Shown piece after piece: positions 7,806 to 16,381 of a DNA stretch of 64,000 bases. The stretch is from Klebsiella africana. GTDB lineage: Bacteria; Pseudomonadota; Gammaproteobacteria; Enterobacterales; Enterobacteriaceae. The notes under the pieces were generated by a model that was not told where the DNA came from, ran no database searches, and saw only the letters and a list, made by a program, of their open reading frames with translations. A program made the position numbers and the translations under genes. The stretch covers positions 2,790,001 to 2,854,000 of the forward strand of contig NZ_CP084874.1 of assembly GCF_020526085.1 (NCBI RefSeq), written 5' to 3'. Each line of letters begins with the position of its first letter. The first letter of the stretch is position 1.

Positions 7806-8738
7806 ATGGCCAGCTACGACCTCGTTGAACGTCTGAATAATACCTTTCGCCAGATCGAGCTGGAGCTGCAGGCGCTCCAGCAGGCGTTAAGTGACTGCCG
7901 TCTGCTGGCGGGCCGGGTATTTGAACTGCCGGCGATCGGTAAGGATGCCGAGCACGATCCGCTGGCCACCATTCCGGTGGTGCAGCATATCGGCAAAGCA
8001 GCCCTGGCGCGCGCCCTGCGCCACTACAGCCATCTGTTTATCCAGCAGCAGTCGGAAAACCGCAGCAGCAAAGCCGCCGTCCGCCTGCCGGGGGCTATCT
8101 GCCTGCAGGTCACCGCCGCAAAGCAGCAGGATCTGCTGGCGCGTATTCAGCATATCAATGCCCTGAAGGCCACCTTCGAGAAGATCGTCACCGTCGACTC
8201 CGGTCTCCCCCCCACCGCCCGTTTTGAGTGGGTACACCGTCATTTGCCGGGGTTGATCACCCTTAGCGCCTACCGCACGTTGACGCCCCTCGTCGACCCG
8301 AGCACCATCCGCTTCGGCTGGGCCAATAAGCACGTTATCAAGAATCTGACCCGCGACCAGGTGTTGATGATGCTGGAGAAAAGCCTGCAGTCGCCGCGGG
8401 CGGTGCCGCCGTGGACCCGGGAGCAGTGGCAGAGCAAACTGGAAAGGGAGTATCAGGATATCGCCGCCTTGCCGCAGCGGGCGCGGCTGAAAATCAAACG
8501 GCCTGTGAAGGTGCAGCCGATTGCCCGCGTCTGGTATGCCAGCGAGCAGAAACAGATACAGTATGCCTGCCCCAGCCCGCTGATTGCCCTGATTTCCGGC
8601 AGCCAGGGGGTCAGCGTGCCGGATATTGGCGAGCTGCTGAACTACGATGCCGACAATGTACAGTATCGCTACAAACCGGAGGCGCAGTCGCTGAGATTAC
8701 TGATCCCGCGCCTGCACCTCTGGCTGGCTAGCGAATAG
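7806..8738 (+). CDS. tus: Tus, replication terminus site-binding protein
   Basis: Monomeric DNA-binding protein of 310 residues (309 in E. coli) that binds Ter and halts replisomes from one side. The region from [20 protein letters not shown] through [15 protein letters not shown] is nearly the same as in E. coli Tus, as is the interdomain part around [17 protein letters not shown] chose the ATG at 7806 ([10 protein letters not shown]) because it aligns with E. coli MARYDLVDRL; ATG 7803 is also in frame. Its 3' end overlaps the convergent fumC by 11 bases. Autoregulation through the overlapping Ter site is expected. Confidence 0.96.
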   Translation: MASYDLVERLNNTFRQIELELQALQQALSDCRLLAGRVFELPAIGKDAEHDPLATIPVVQHIGKAALARALRHYSHLFIQQQSENRSSKAAVRLPGAICLQVTAAKQQDLLARIQHINALKATFEKIVTVDSGLPPTARFEWVHRHLPGLITLSAYRTLTPLVDPSTIRFGWANKHVIKNLTRDQVLMMLEKSLQSPRAVPPWTREQWQSKLEREYQDIAALPQRARLKIKRPVKVQPIARVWYASEQKQIQYACPSPLIALISGSQGVSVPDIGELLNYDADNVQYRYKPEAQSLRLLIPRLHLWLASE

Positions 8739-10128
8739 CCAGACTGCCGACCATCTCTTCCGGGCGCACCCAGCTGTCGAATTCGGCTTCCGTCAGGTAG
8801 CCCAGCGCCAGCGCTGAGGCTTTGAGGGTCAGCCCCTCATGGTGCGCTTTTTTAGCGATTTCCGCCGCCTTGTCGTAGCCGATATGGGTATTCAGCGCAG
8901 TGACCAGCATCAGCGACTCATTGAGCAGCTGGCTGATCCGCTCGCGATTCGGTTCAATACCCACCGCACAGTGCTCGTTAAAGCTCGCCATACCGTCTGC
9001 CAGCAGACGCACCGACTGCAGGAAATTATGAATGACCATCGGGCGATAGACGTTAAGCTCAAAGTTGCCGGAAGCACCGCCGATATTCACCGCCACGTCG
9101 TTGCCCATCACCTGGCAGCAGACCATGGTCAGGGCTTCACACTGGGTGGGGTTAACCTTGCCGGGCATAATCGACGACCCTGGCTCGTTTTCCGGGATCG
9201 CGATTTCACCAATGCCGCAGCGCGGACCGGAGGCCAGCCAGCGGACATCGTTGGCAATTTTCATCAGCGAGGCCGCCAGGCCTTTCAGCGCACCGTGGGC
9301 ATGGACCAGGGCATCGACAGTGGCCAGCGCTTCGAATTTGTTCGGCGCGGTGACAAACGGCTGTCCGCTGAGCGACGCCAGCTCGGCCGCCACCCGCACG
9401 GCATACTCCGGATGGGTATTCAGCCCGGTTCCTACCGCCGTCCCGCCCAGCGCCAGCTCGGCAAGATGCGGCTGACTGGCTTCAATGTGCTTAAGGCTAT
9501 GGTCCAGCATCGCCACCCAGCCGGAGATCTCCTGGCCTAAGGTGAGCGGCGTGGCGTCCTGCAGATGGGTGCGGCCGATCTTGACGATATCCCTGAAGGC
9601 CACCGCTTTTTCGTTGAGCGTCGCCCGCAGCGCCTGCAGCGACGGGATCACTTTTTCCCGCAGGGCAATCAGCGCCGCGACGTGCATGGCGGTGGGAAAC
9701 ACGTCATTCGAGCTCTGGCTTTTATTCACATCGTCATTGGGATGAATTTTTCGCGCCATCCCCCGTTCACCGCCCAGCAGTTCACTGGCGCGGTTGGCCA
9801 GCACCTCGTTCATATTCATATTGCTTTGGGTGCCGGAGCCGGTCTGCCAGATAGCCAGCGGAAACTCCTGCGAGTGCTTTCCGGCCAGCACTTCGTCAGC
9901 GGCAGCGACGATCGCCCCGGCTTTCTCCGCCGTCAACAGCCCAAGGTCCTGGTTAACCTTCGCCGCGGCCCGCTTGGTCAGCGCCAGGGCGTAGATCAGC
10001 TCCCCGGGCATTTTTTCAGTCGAGATGCGGAAATGCTCCAGCGAGCGCTGGGTCTGGGCGCCCCAGAGTTTATCGGCCGGGACGTCGATGGCGCCCATCG
10101 AGTCTTTTTCACTGCGATGCGTTGTCAT
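8728..10128 (-). CDS. fumC: Fumarase C (class II, iron-independent)
   Basis: Homotetrameric cytosolic fumarase of 466 residues converting fumarate and L-malate in the TCA cycle; it has no Fe-S cluster and so works under oxidative stress. Motifs seen: [12 protein letters not shown] near residue 100, the [11 protein letters not shown] region, and the superfamily signature [11 protein letters not shown] near residue 318 with its catalytic serine. The ATG at 10128 has a strong AAGGAGAAAG Shine-Dalgarno; an in-frame ATG at 10173 would add 15 residues absent from the E. coli protein. The 3' end overlaps tus. An upstream marbox-like site fits SoxS/MarA/Rob control. Confidence 0.97.
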   Translation of the reverse strand: MTTHRSEKDSMGAIDVPADKLWGAQTQRSLEHFRISTEKMPGELIYALALTKRAAAKVNQDLGLLTAEKAGAIVAAADEVLAGKHSQEFPLAIWQTGSGTQSNMNMNEVLANRASELLGGERGMARKIHPNDDVNKSQSSNDVFPTAMHVAALIALREKVIPSLQALRATLNEKAVAFRDIVKIGRTHLQDATPLTLGQEISGWVAMLDHSLKHIEASQPHLAELALGGTAVGTGLNTHPEYAVRVAAELASLSGQPFVTAPNKFEALATVDALVHAHGALKGLAASLMKIANDVRWLASGPRCGIGEIAIPENEPGSSIMPGKVNPTQCEALTMVCCQVMGNDVAVNIGGASGNFELNVYRPMVIHNFLQSVRLLADGMASFNEHCAVGIEPNRERISQLLNESLMLVTALNTHIGYDKAAEIAKKAHHEGLTLKASALALGYLTEAEFDSWVRPEEMVGSLAIR

Positions 10129-10211
10129 TACTTTCTCCTTGGATTCAAAGTACGTCATAGCGACAAAGCTCACCTGCTTAAAAGACTAAGTATTGGCCAG
10201 ATTTATAAGTT

Positions 10212-10231
10212 GTTTTGGTGGTTCGTGCCGC
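10212..10231 (-). promoter_or_regulatory. Candidate marbox/soxbox of the fumC promoter
   Basis: On the minus strand GCGGCACGAACCACCAAAAC fits the marbox consensus AYnGCACnnWnnRYYAAAY at all but two positions. It ends 4 bases before TATAAAT, a possible -10, so it would overlap the -35 as in class II activation. E. coli fumC is a known SoxS/MarA/Rob target. Confidence 0.55.
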
Positions 10232-10241
10232 GAAGCGACAT

Positions 10242-10265
10242 AAAAAAGCCGCCCCGGAGGGCGGC
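10242..10265 (-). terminator. Rho-independent terminator between fumA and fumC
   Basis: On the minus strand a GCCGCCC/GGGCGGC hairpin with a 4-base loop is followed by six T. It would end fumA transcripts that pass the REP region, leaving fumC to its own promoter. Confidence 0.8.
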
Positions 10266-10292
10266 CCAGACCGCTGACAAAATGCAATCGTC

Positions 10293-10400
10293 GGGATTGC
10301 CCGGCGGCGCTGCGCTTGCGCGGGCCTACAAAGAACTGCATAACTTATTGATATTGCTGTTTTTCGTAGGCCGGGTAAGGCGAAAGCCGCCACCCGGCAG
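10293..10400. repeat. REP/BIME-like interspersed repeat pair
   Basis: Two GC-rich palindromic units in opposite orientation: one starting GCCCGGCGGCGCTGCGCTTG (about 10297-10327), the other TAGGCCGGGTAAGGCGAAAG running to CACCCGGC (about 10367-10399). The first unit recurs identically over about 31 bases near 29359, which shows an interspersed element. It lies between fumA and fumC. Confidence 0.75.
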
Positions 10401-10443
10401 AAAGGCGCTCACCATAACGAAAACAGGTTTGTCATCGACCAGC

Positions 10444-10461
10444 GCCGCCCCGGAGGGCGGC
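10444..10461. terminator. Hairpin just after fumA
   Basis: The 18-base hairpin here is the same as that at 10248-10265 (GCCGCCC/GGGCGGC). It begins 5 bases after the fumA stop on the minus strand but has no T run, so it may stabilise mRNA 3' ends rather than terminate. Confidence 0.5.
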
Positions 10462-10466
10462 GTGGG

Positions 10467-12113
10467 TTACTTCACGCAGCGCGAGCACTGCGAGGTCTGG
10501 ATCTGCTGAAAGAAATCATTGCCTTTATCATCGACGAGGATAAACGCCGGGAAATCTTCCACTTCAATTTTCCAGATGGCTTCCATACCCAGCTCCGGAT
10601 ACGCCACGCACTCGAGGCTGCGGATGCTCTGCTGGGCGAGCACCGCCGCCGGGCCGCCAATGCTGCCGAGGTAGAAGCCGCCGTGTTTATGGCAGGCATC
10701 GGTCACCTGCTGGCTACGGTTACCTTTCGCCAGCATGATCTTGCTGGCGCCGTGGGACTGCAGCAGATCGACGTAAGAGTCCATGCGGCCTGCGGTGGTC
10801 GGCCCCAGAGAGCCGGAGGCGTAACCGTCCGGCGTTTTTGCCGGGCCTGCGTAATAGATTGGGTGATCTTTCACGTACTGGGGCAGCGCTTCGCCATTAT
10901 CGATAAGCTCTTTCAGCTTGGCGTGGGCGATATCGCGGGCGACGATGATAGTCCCGCTCAACGACAGGCGGGTGGACACCGGATATTGCGACAGCAGCGC
11001 CAGGATCTCGCTCATCGGCTGGTTAAGATTCACCTTCACCGCTTCGCCTTCCCCGGCCTGACGCAGATGCTCAGGGATATATTTCCCCGGATTGCTCTCC
11101 AGCTTCTCGATCCAGATGCCGTCGCGGTTAATCTTGGCTTTGATGTTGCGGTCGGCGGAACAGGAAACCCCCATCCCTACCGGGCAGGACGCGCCGTGAC
11201 GCGGCAGACGGATCACGCGGATATCGTGGGCAAAGTATTTGCCGCCGAACTGCGCGCCGAGACCAAGGTTCTGCGCCTCCAGCAACAGCTCCTGCTCCAG
11301 CTGCACGTCGCGGAACGCCTGACCATGCTCGTTACCTTCGGTGGGCAGGCCATCATAATATTTGGTGGACGCCAGCTTCACGGTCTTCAGCGTCGCTTCC
11401 GCCGAGGTGCCGCCGATCACAAACGCGATGTGGTACGGCGGACAGGCGGCGGTACCGAGGGTGCGCATCTTCTCGACGAGGTAGTTTTTCAGCTTCGCCG
11501 GGGTGATTAGCGCTTTAGTTTCCTGGTACAGATAGGTTTTGTTCGCCGAACCGCCGCCCTTGGCGATGCAGAGGAATTTGTACTCATCGCCATCGGTAGC
11601 ATAAAGATCGATCTGCGCCGGCAGGTTGGTACCGGTGTTAACTTCTTTATACATATCCAGCGGCGCGTTCTGCGAGTAGCGCAGGTTGTCCTGGATATAA
11701 GTGTTGTACACCCCCTGCGCCAGGGCGGCTTCATCGCCGCCGCCGGTCCACACGCGCTGGCCTTTTTTACCCATGATGATCGCGGTGCCGGTGTCCTGGC
11801 AGGTAGGCAGAATGCCTTTGGCGGCGATATCCGAGTTGCGCAGGAACTGCAGCGCGACGTATTTGTCGTTTTCGCTGGCTTCCGGGTCGTTAAGGATATC
11901 CGCCACCTGCTGCTGATGCGCCGGGCGAAGCATAAAAGAGGCGTCGTGGAAAGCATGCTGCGCCAGAAGGGTCAGCGCCTGAGGGTCAACTTTTAGCACT
12001 TCCTGGCCGGCGAATTCGGCGACGGAGACGTAATCACTGCTGAGGAGATAATACTCGGTGTCATCCTTTTTGAGGGGAAAAGGATCCTGGTAAACAAACG
12101 GTTTATTCGACAT
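10467..12113 (-). CDS. fumA: Fumarase A (class I, 4Fe-4S)
   Basis: Iron-sulfur fumarase of 548 residues, the aerobic TCA-cycle enzyme in E. coli. The N-terminal region carries CQDTGTA with a cluster cysteine near residue 105, and later cysteines occur in AACPPYH and SCPVGMGVS; these are the three expected cluster ligands. The C-terminal domain ([13 protein letters not shown]) is the fumarate hydratase beta region. The start [14 protein letters not shown] matches FumA rather than FumB. It precedes fumC in the same direction, with a REP pair and terminator between. manA is divergent. Confidence 0.96.
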   Translation of the reverse strand: MSNKPFVYQDPFPLKKDDTEYYLLSSDYVSVAEFAGQEVLKVDPQALTLLAQHAFHDASFMLRPAHQQQVADILNDPEASENDKYVALQFLRNSDIAAKGILPTCQDTGTAIIMGKKGQRVWTGGGDEAALAQGVYNTYIQDNLRYSQNAPLDMYKEVNTGTNLPAQIDLYATDGDEYKFLCIAKGGGSANKTYLYQETKALITPAKLKNYLVEKMRTLGTAACPPYHIAFVIGGTSAEATLKTVKLASTKYYDGLPTEGNEHGQAFRDVQLEQELLLEAQNLGLGAQFGGKYFAHDIRVIRLPRHGASCPVGMGVSCSADRNIKAKINRDGIWIEKLESNPGKYIPEHLRQAGEGEAVKVNLNQPMSEILALLSQYPVSTRLSLSGTIIVARDIAHAKLKELIDNGEALPQYVKDHPIYYAGPAKTPDGYASGSLGPTTAGRMDSYVDLLQSHGASKIMLAKGNRSQQVTDACHKHGGFYLGSIGGPAAVLAQQSIRSLECVAYPELGMEAIWKIEVEDFPAFILVDDKGNDFFQQIQTSQCSRCVK

Positions 12114-12314
12114 TGTACTCTCACTTACTGCTTTGGCTGATTATGTTTCAGGCAGGGACTCCATGTGCCTGTAGAAAAGCGAGTCGCTCAATCTTACACA
12201 ATTTTTTAACAAAAACTGAGACAGGGACGACTTTTTCTTTCAGCAGTTGCTTCTCCACCGTTTGCTGGTTTAATAGAGCGATAATTTTTACTTTGATTGA
12301 TACAGGGAATGAGA

Positions 12315-13493
12315 ATGCAAAAGCTGATCAACGCCGTACAGAACTACGCATGGGGAAGCCACACCGCTTTAACTGAACTGTATGGCATTGCCAACCCGGA
12401 CAATCTGCCGATGGCAGAGCTGTGGATGGGGGCGCATCCGAAGAGCAGCTCGCAGATCATGGCGGCCGACGGCCAGCCGCGTTCGCTGCGCGAGGTGATT
12501 GACGCGGATAAAACCGCCCTGCTCGGCGACAAGGTTGCCGCCCGTTTTGGTGAGCTGCCGTTCCTGTTTAAAGTGCTGTGCGCCGCTCAGCCGCTCTCTA
12601 TTCAGGTGCATCCCAACAAGCAGGCATCGGAAGAAGGTTTTGCCCGCGAGAACGCCGCCGGCATCCCGCTCTCCGCCGCCGAGCGTAACTACAAAGATCC
12701 GAACCACAAGCCGGAGCTGGTTTTTGCCCTGACGCCATTCCTGGCGATGAATGCATTTCGCGAGTTCAGCGAGATTGTCACCCTGCTGCAGCCGGTGGCT
12801 AGCGCACATCCGGCGATCGACGCCTTCCTGCAGCAGCCGGACGCGACTCACCTGAGCCAGCTGTTTGCCAGCCTGCTAAATATGCAGGGTGAGGAAAAAG
12901 CCAAAGCGCTGCAGGTGCTGCGCGAGGTACTGGATCGTGAACAGAGCGAACCGTGGCAGACTATCCGCCTGATCGCGGAATTCTATCCAGACGACAGCGG
13001 CCTCTTCTCCCCGCTGCTGCTGAACGTGGTGAAGCTGAACCCAGGCGAAGCGATGTTCCTGTTTGCTGAAACGCCGCACGCCTATCTGCAGGGGGTGGCG
13101 CTGGAGGTGATGGCCAACTCGGATAACGTACTGCGCGCCGGCCTGACGCCGAAATACATTGATATTCCTGAGCTGGTGGCTAACGTCAAGTTCGAGGCTA
13201 AACCGGCGGGTGAGCTGTTGACCCAGCCGCAGCGTCACGGCGCAGAGCTGGACTTCCCGATCCCGGTGGAAGATTTTGCCTTCTCCCTGCACGATCTCTC
13301 CGCTGAAGCCAGCGATCTGGCCCAGGCAAGCGCGGCGATCGTGTTCTGTATCGATGGCGAAGCCGTGCTGCACAAAGGTGAGCAAAACCTGACCCTCAAG
13401 CCGGGCGAGTCAGCTTTCGTGGCCGCCAGTGAATCACCGGTACAGGTCAGCGGCCGCGGCCGTGTGGCGCGCGTGTTCAATAAGCTCCAGTAA
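12315..13493 (+). CDS. manA: Mannose-6-phosphate isomerase
   Basis: Zinc enzyme of 392 residues interconverting mannose-6-phosphate and fructose-6-phosphate; it also feeds GDP-mannose for capsule sugars. The zinc ligands sit in QVHPNK (near residue 99), KPELVFAL (near 134) and ETPHAYLQG (near 255). I chose ATG 12315 (MQKLINAVQNYAWGS), which matches E. coli and has AGGGA six bases upstream; ATG 12309 has no room for a Shine-Dalgarno. It is divergent from fumA and followed by a terminator. Confidence 0.96.
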   Translation: MQKLINAVQNYAWGSHTALTELYGIANPDNLPMAELWMGAHPKSSSQIMAADGQPRSLREVIDADKTALLGDKVAARFGELPFLFKVLCAAQPLSIQVHPNKQASEEGFARENAAGIPLSAAERNYKDPNHKPELVFALTPFLAMNAFREFSEIVTLLQPVASAHPAIDAFLQQPDATHLSQLFASLLNMQGEEKAKALQVLREVLDREQSEPWQTIRLIAEFYPDDSGLFSPLLLNVVKLNPGEAMFLFAETPHAYLQGVALEVMANSDNVLRAGLTPKYIDIPELVANVKFEAKPAGELLTQPQRHGAELDFPIPVEDFAFSLHDLSAEASDLAQASAAIVFCIDGEAVLHKGEQNLTLKPGESAFVAASESPVQVSGRGRVARVFNKLQ

Positions 13494-13535
13494 GTGACTG
13501 ACCTTTCAGGTCGCGCTTACTGATGGTGACAACTC

Positions 13536-13566
13536 AGCCAGGCGGTCTCTCCGCCTGGCTTCATTT
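13536..13566 (+). terminator. Rho-independent terminator after manA
   Basis: Perfect 10-bp stem AGCCAGGCGG / CCGCCTGGCT with a 5-base loop and TCATTT tail. It ends 14 bases before ydgA, so ydgA must be read through it or from a promoter inside it. Confidence 0.8.
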
Positions 13567-13579
13567 ATGGATAAATGCT

Positions 13580-15139
13580 ATGAAAAAATCGCTGGTCGCA
13601 GCAGGAATCATCGTGGCGCTGGGCGTGGTATGGACAGGCGGCGCCTGGTTCACTGGCAAACAGCTGGAAGGCCGGATTGCCGATATGGTGCAGCAGGCCA
13701 ACGCCCAGCTGCGCAGCAGCGCGCCGGAGTCAGGTCTGGAGCTGAGCTATCAGGACTACCAGCGCGGGCTGTTCAGCAGCCATCTGCAGCTGGTGGTCAA
13801 GCCGATCGCCGGTCAGGCTAACGGCTGGCTGGCCGCCGGGCAGAGCGTGGTGCTTGACGAAGTGGTCGATCATGGCCCCTTCCCGCTGGCCTCGTTAAAA
13901 GCCTTTAATCTGGCGCCGGCAATGGCTTCCGTCCACACCACGCTGGTGAAAAACGACGCCAGCCAGGCGCTGTTCGAGATAGCCAAAGGCGACACCCCCT
14001 TTACTGTCGATACGCGCATCGCCTACAGCGGTGACAGCCAGTCGGCTATCGTCCTTAACGCCCTCGACTATGCCAAAGGCGATGAGAAAGTCACCTTCAG
14101 TGGCGGCCAGTTCCAGCTCGACGCCGACCGCGACGGCAAAAACATCAGTCTGAAGGGCCAGGCCGGCAGCGGGCAGATCGATGCGCTCAACGAATATAAC
14201 CAGAAGGTACAGCTGCGCTTCGTCAACCTGACCACCGATGGCGCCACCGAGCTGGCCAGCTTCAACGAACGCATCGGCCAGCAAAAAATGACCCTCGATA
14301 AACTGGCCATCAGCGTCGAAGGCAAAGAGCTGGCGCTGATCGACGGTATGGCGCTGGACGGCGGTTCCACGCTGACCCAGGACGGCAAAGGCGTGAACAG
14401 CCAGGTAAACTACACCGTTAACAGCCTCAAACTTCAGGGGCAGGATATGGGCAGCGGCAAACTAACGTTGAAAGTGGATAACGTCGATGGTCAGGCGTGG
14501 CACCAGTTCAGTCAGCAATACAGCGCGCAGTCTCAGGCGCTGCTGGCGAAACCGGAGCTGGCGCAGAATCCGGAGCTGTATCAGCAGGCCCTCACCGAAA
14601 CGCTGTTCAATGCGCTGCCGATCCTGCTCAAAGGCAACCCGTCGGTAACTATCTCTCCGCTGAGCTGGCGCAATGCCAAAGGGGAAAGCACGTTGAATCT
14701 GTCGGTTCTGCTAAAAGATCCGGCCCAGGTGACCGCCCCACCGCAGACGCTGGCAGACAGCCTGGATCGCGTGGTGCAGTCCCTGGACGGCAAAGTGGTG
14801 ATCCCGGTGGATATGGCGACGGAGTTTATGACTAAGATCGCCGGTCTGGAAGGCTATCAGCCGGCCGATGCCGCCAAGCTTGCCGATCAGCAGGTCAAAG
14901 GCCTGGCGGCGATGGGCCAGATGTTCCGCATTACCACCATGGAAGATAACGCCATCAGCAGCAGTCTGCAGTACGCGAACGGCCAGGTGACGCTGAACGG
15001 CCAGAAAATGCCGCTGCAAGATTTCGCTGCGATGTTTGGTCTGGAAGCACCTTCACTGCCGGACAGCGCCCCGCAGGAAGGCCAGCCCCAGCAGGATGAC
15101 GCCGCTCCTCAGCAGGGCGACGCGGCCCCGCAGCCGTAA
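13580..15139 (+). CDS. ydgA: YdgA, DUF945 family protein
   Basis: Protein of 519 residues of the DUF945 family (E. coli YdgA about 502). The N-terminal hydrophobic segment (KKSLVAAGIIVALGVVWTGGAWF, residues 2-24) is a signal anchor, so the bulk is probably periplasmic and held in the inner membrane. The last 27 residues are low-complexity, rich in Pro, Gln and Asp (repeats of PQQ/DDAAPQQGDAAPQ), which accounts for the extra length. The ATG at 13580 follows the manA terminator closely. Function is not well established. Confidence 0.92.
   Translation: MKKSLVAAGIIVALGVVWTGGAWFTGKQLEGRIADMVQQANAQLRSSAPESGLELSYQDYQRGLFSSHLQLVVKPIAGQANGWLAAGQSVVLDEVVDHGPFPLASLKAFNLAPAMASVHTTLVKNDASQALFEIAKGDTPFTVDTRIAYSGDSQSAIVLNALDYAKGDEKVTFSGGQFQLDADRDGKNISLKGQAGSGQIDALNEYNQKVQLRFVNLTTDGATELASFNERIGQQKMTLDKLAISVEGKELALIDGMALDGGSTLTQDGKGVNSQVNYTVNSLKLQGQDMGSGKLTLKVDNVDGQAWHQFSQQYSAQSQALLAKPELAQNPELYQQALTETLFNALPILLKGNPSVTISPLSWRNAKGESTLNLSVLLKDPAQVTAPPQTLADSLDRVVQSLDGKVVIPVDMATEFMTKIAGLEGYQPADAAKLADQQVKGLAAMGQMFRITTMEDNAISSSLQYANGQVTLNGQKMPLQDFAAMFGLEAPSLPDSAPQEGQPQQDDAAPQQGDAAPQP
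13877..13884 (-). other. KOPS-like octamer (FtsK orienting)
   Basis: GGGAAGGG on the minus strand, inside ydgA. It fits GGGNAGGG, which guides FtsK toward dif. Confidence 0.45.
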
Positions 15140-15178
15140 CTTAGCGGTACAGGAGACGGCCATCGCGCGCCGTCTCCG

Positions 15179-16207
15179 TCATTTTCGCGTCACCAGCCGC
15201 GGGGGCATTATCTGATTTCGCGCCTCGCCAGTACCCTCTTCCAGGCGCCGCAGCATTGAATCCGCCAGGCTTTTCCCCATCTCGCGCGCCGGGGTGGTCA
15301 CCCAGGTGAGGGGCAGATCATCGAGCGCGGCCTCCGGCACGTCGGCAAACGCCGCCAGCGCCACCCGCTGTTCAAAGTAGCTCTCGACCCCATCTTCCCC
15401 GCTCTGTCTTCCAGCCCGTAACAGACCGAACCACGCGCCGGTAGCTACCACGTTGTTGTAGCACAGCACGGCGGTGATGGTCGGATTCTGGCGCAGCAGG
15501 CTGGTCATCGCCTCCGCCGCCTGCTTCTGGCTGGTCTCGCACTCCAGCACCCATTCGCTGTGAAACGGCAGGCCGTATTTCAGCAAGGTGGCGCAATAGC
15601 CGCCGACCCGCTCGGCGCGCGTCAGCGAAGCACTCTGCCCGCCGAGCCAGGCGATCCGCTGATGGCCGCGGCGGATAAGATGCTCGGTCACCAGCTGCGC
15701 CGCCTGCATGTTGTCCGGGCGGATCAGGTCGACATCGTCAAGGTAGCTGGCGCGAGAAGCGAACACCAGCGGCACCCCCGCCTCCGCCGCCCGCTCGCGC
15801 AGCTCGCTCCCGCGGTCGATCGCCCCGGCGATAATCACCCCGTCCACCCCCTGCGCCGCGAGGGTATCAAACCGCTGGGCCATCTTCTCGCCGCTGCGGC
15901 CTCCCTGGGTAAGAAATACCATTTTCCCCTGCCTCTCCAGGGCATCGGTGAGGCCGGCAGTTAATTCAGCATAAAACGGTTTTGACAGGTCGCTGACGAT
16001 AAGGCCAATCACCCCGCTTTGCCCACCGCGCAACGAGGCCGCCTGACGGTTGCGCACAAATCCCAGCTGTTCGATAGCCCGATTAACCCGCTCGCCGGTG
16101 GCGCTGGAGATGCGCCCTTTGCCGCTCAGGACCAGTGAAACGGTACTCACGGAGACGCCGGCGGCCAGCGCCACATCATTGATGGTGATCTTTTTTGCGA
16201 TTGCCAT
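15179..16207 (-). CDS. malI: MalI, LacI-family repressor of malX-malY
   Basis: LacI/GalR-type repressor of 342 residues. The helix-turn-helix is at residues 7-28 (ITINDVALAAGVSVSTVSLVLS), then a hinge helix and a periplasmic-binding-type ligand domain. It is divergent from malX-malY, and two copies of a 16-bp palindrome in the intergenic region fit its operators. Sequence and context match E. coli MalI, which represses malXY and itself; its natural inducer is unknown. Confidence 0.94.
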   Translation of the reverse strand: MAIAKKITINDVALAAGVSVSTVSLVLSGKGRISSATGERVNRAIEQLGFVRNRQAASLRGGQSGVIGLIVSDLSKPFYAELTAGLTDALERQGKMVFLTQGGRSGEKMAQRFDTLAAQGVDGVIIAGAIDRGSELRERAAEAGVPLVFASRASYLDDVDLIRPDNMQAAQLVTEHLIRRGHQRIAWLGGQSASLTRAERVGGYCATLLKYGLPFHSEWVLECETSQKQAAEAMTSLLRQNPTITAVLCYNNVVATGAWFGLLRAGRQSGEDGVESYFEQRVALAAFADVPEAALDDLPLTWVTTPAREMGKSLADSMLRRLEEGTGEARNQIMPPRLVTRK

Positions 16208-16235
16208 AACCTGCTGGCTGACTCCCTTGCCTGTC

Positions 16236-16251
16236 GATAAAACGTTTTATC
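16236..16251. promoter_or_regulatory. MalI operator near malI
   Basis: GATAAAACGTTTTATC is a perfect 16-bp palindrome with the central CG typical of LacI-family operators. It lies 29 bases before the malI start and matches the MalI operator pattern. Confidence 0.8.
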
Positions 16252-16289
16252 ATTGTGCGATCTTTATAAACGTTATTATCGCTTGAATA

Positions 16290-16305
16290 TGTGATTTTTA
16301 TCGCA
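16290..16305. promoter_or_regulatory. CRP site for malI/malX
   Basis: TGTGATTTTTATCGCA fits TGTGA-N6-TCACA with one mismatch in the right half. It lies between the two MalI operators. CRP activation of malX and malI is known in E. coli. Confidence 0.65.
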
Positions 16306-16314
16306 CTAAAAAGT

Positions 16315-16330
16315 GGTAAAACGTTTTATC
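16315..16330. promoter_or_regulatory. MalI operator near malX
   Basis: GGTAAAACGTTTTATC differs at one base from the perfect palindrome at 16236. It lies about 51 bases before the malX ATG. Confidence 0.8.
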
Positions 16331-16381
16331 TTGCCGTGGCGTTAGTTCTTCCCGACCACTTTATGAATCAGGAACCGTGCT

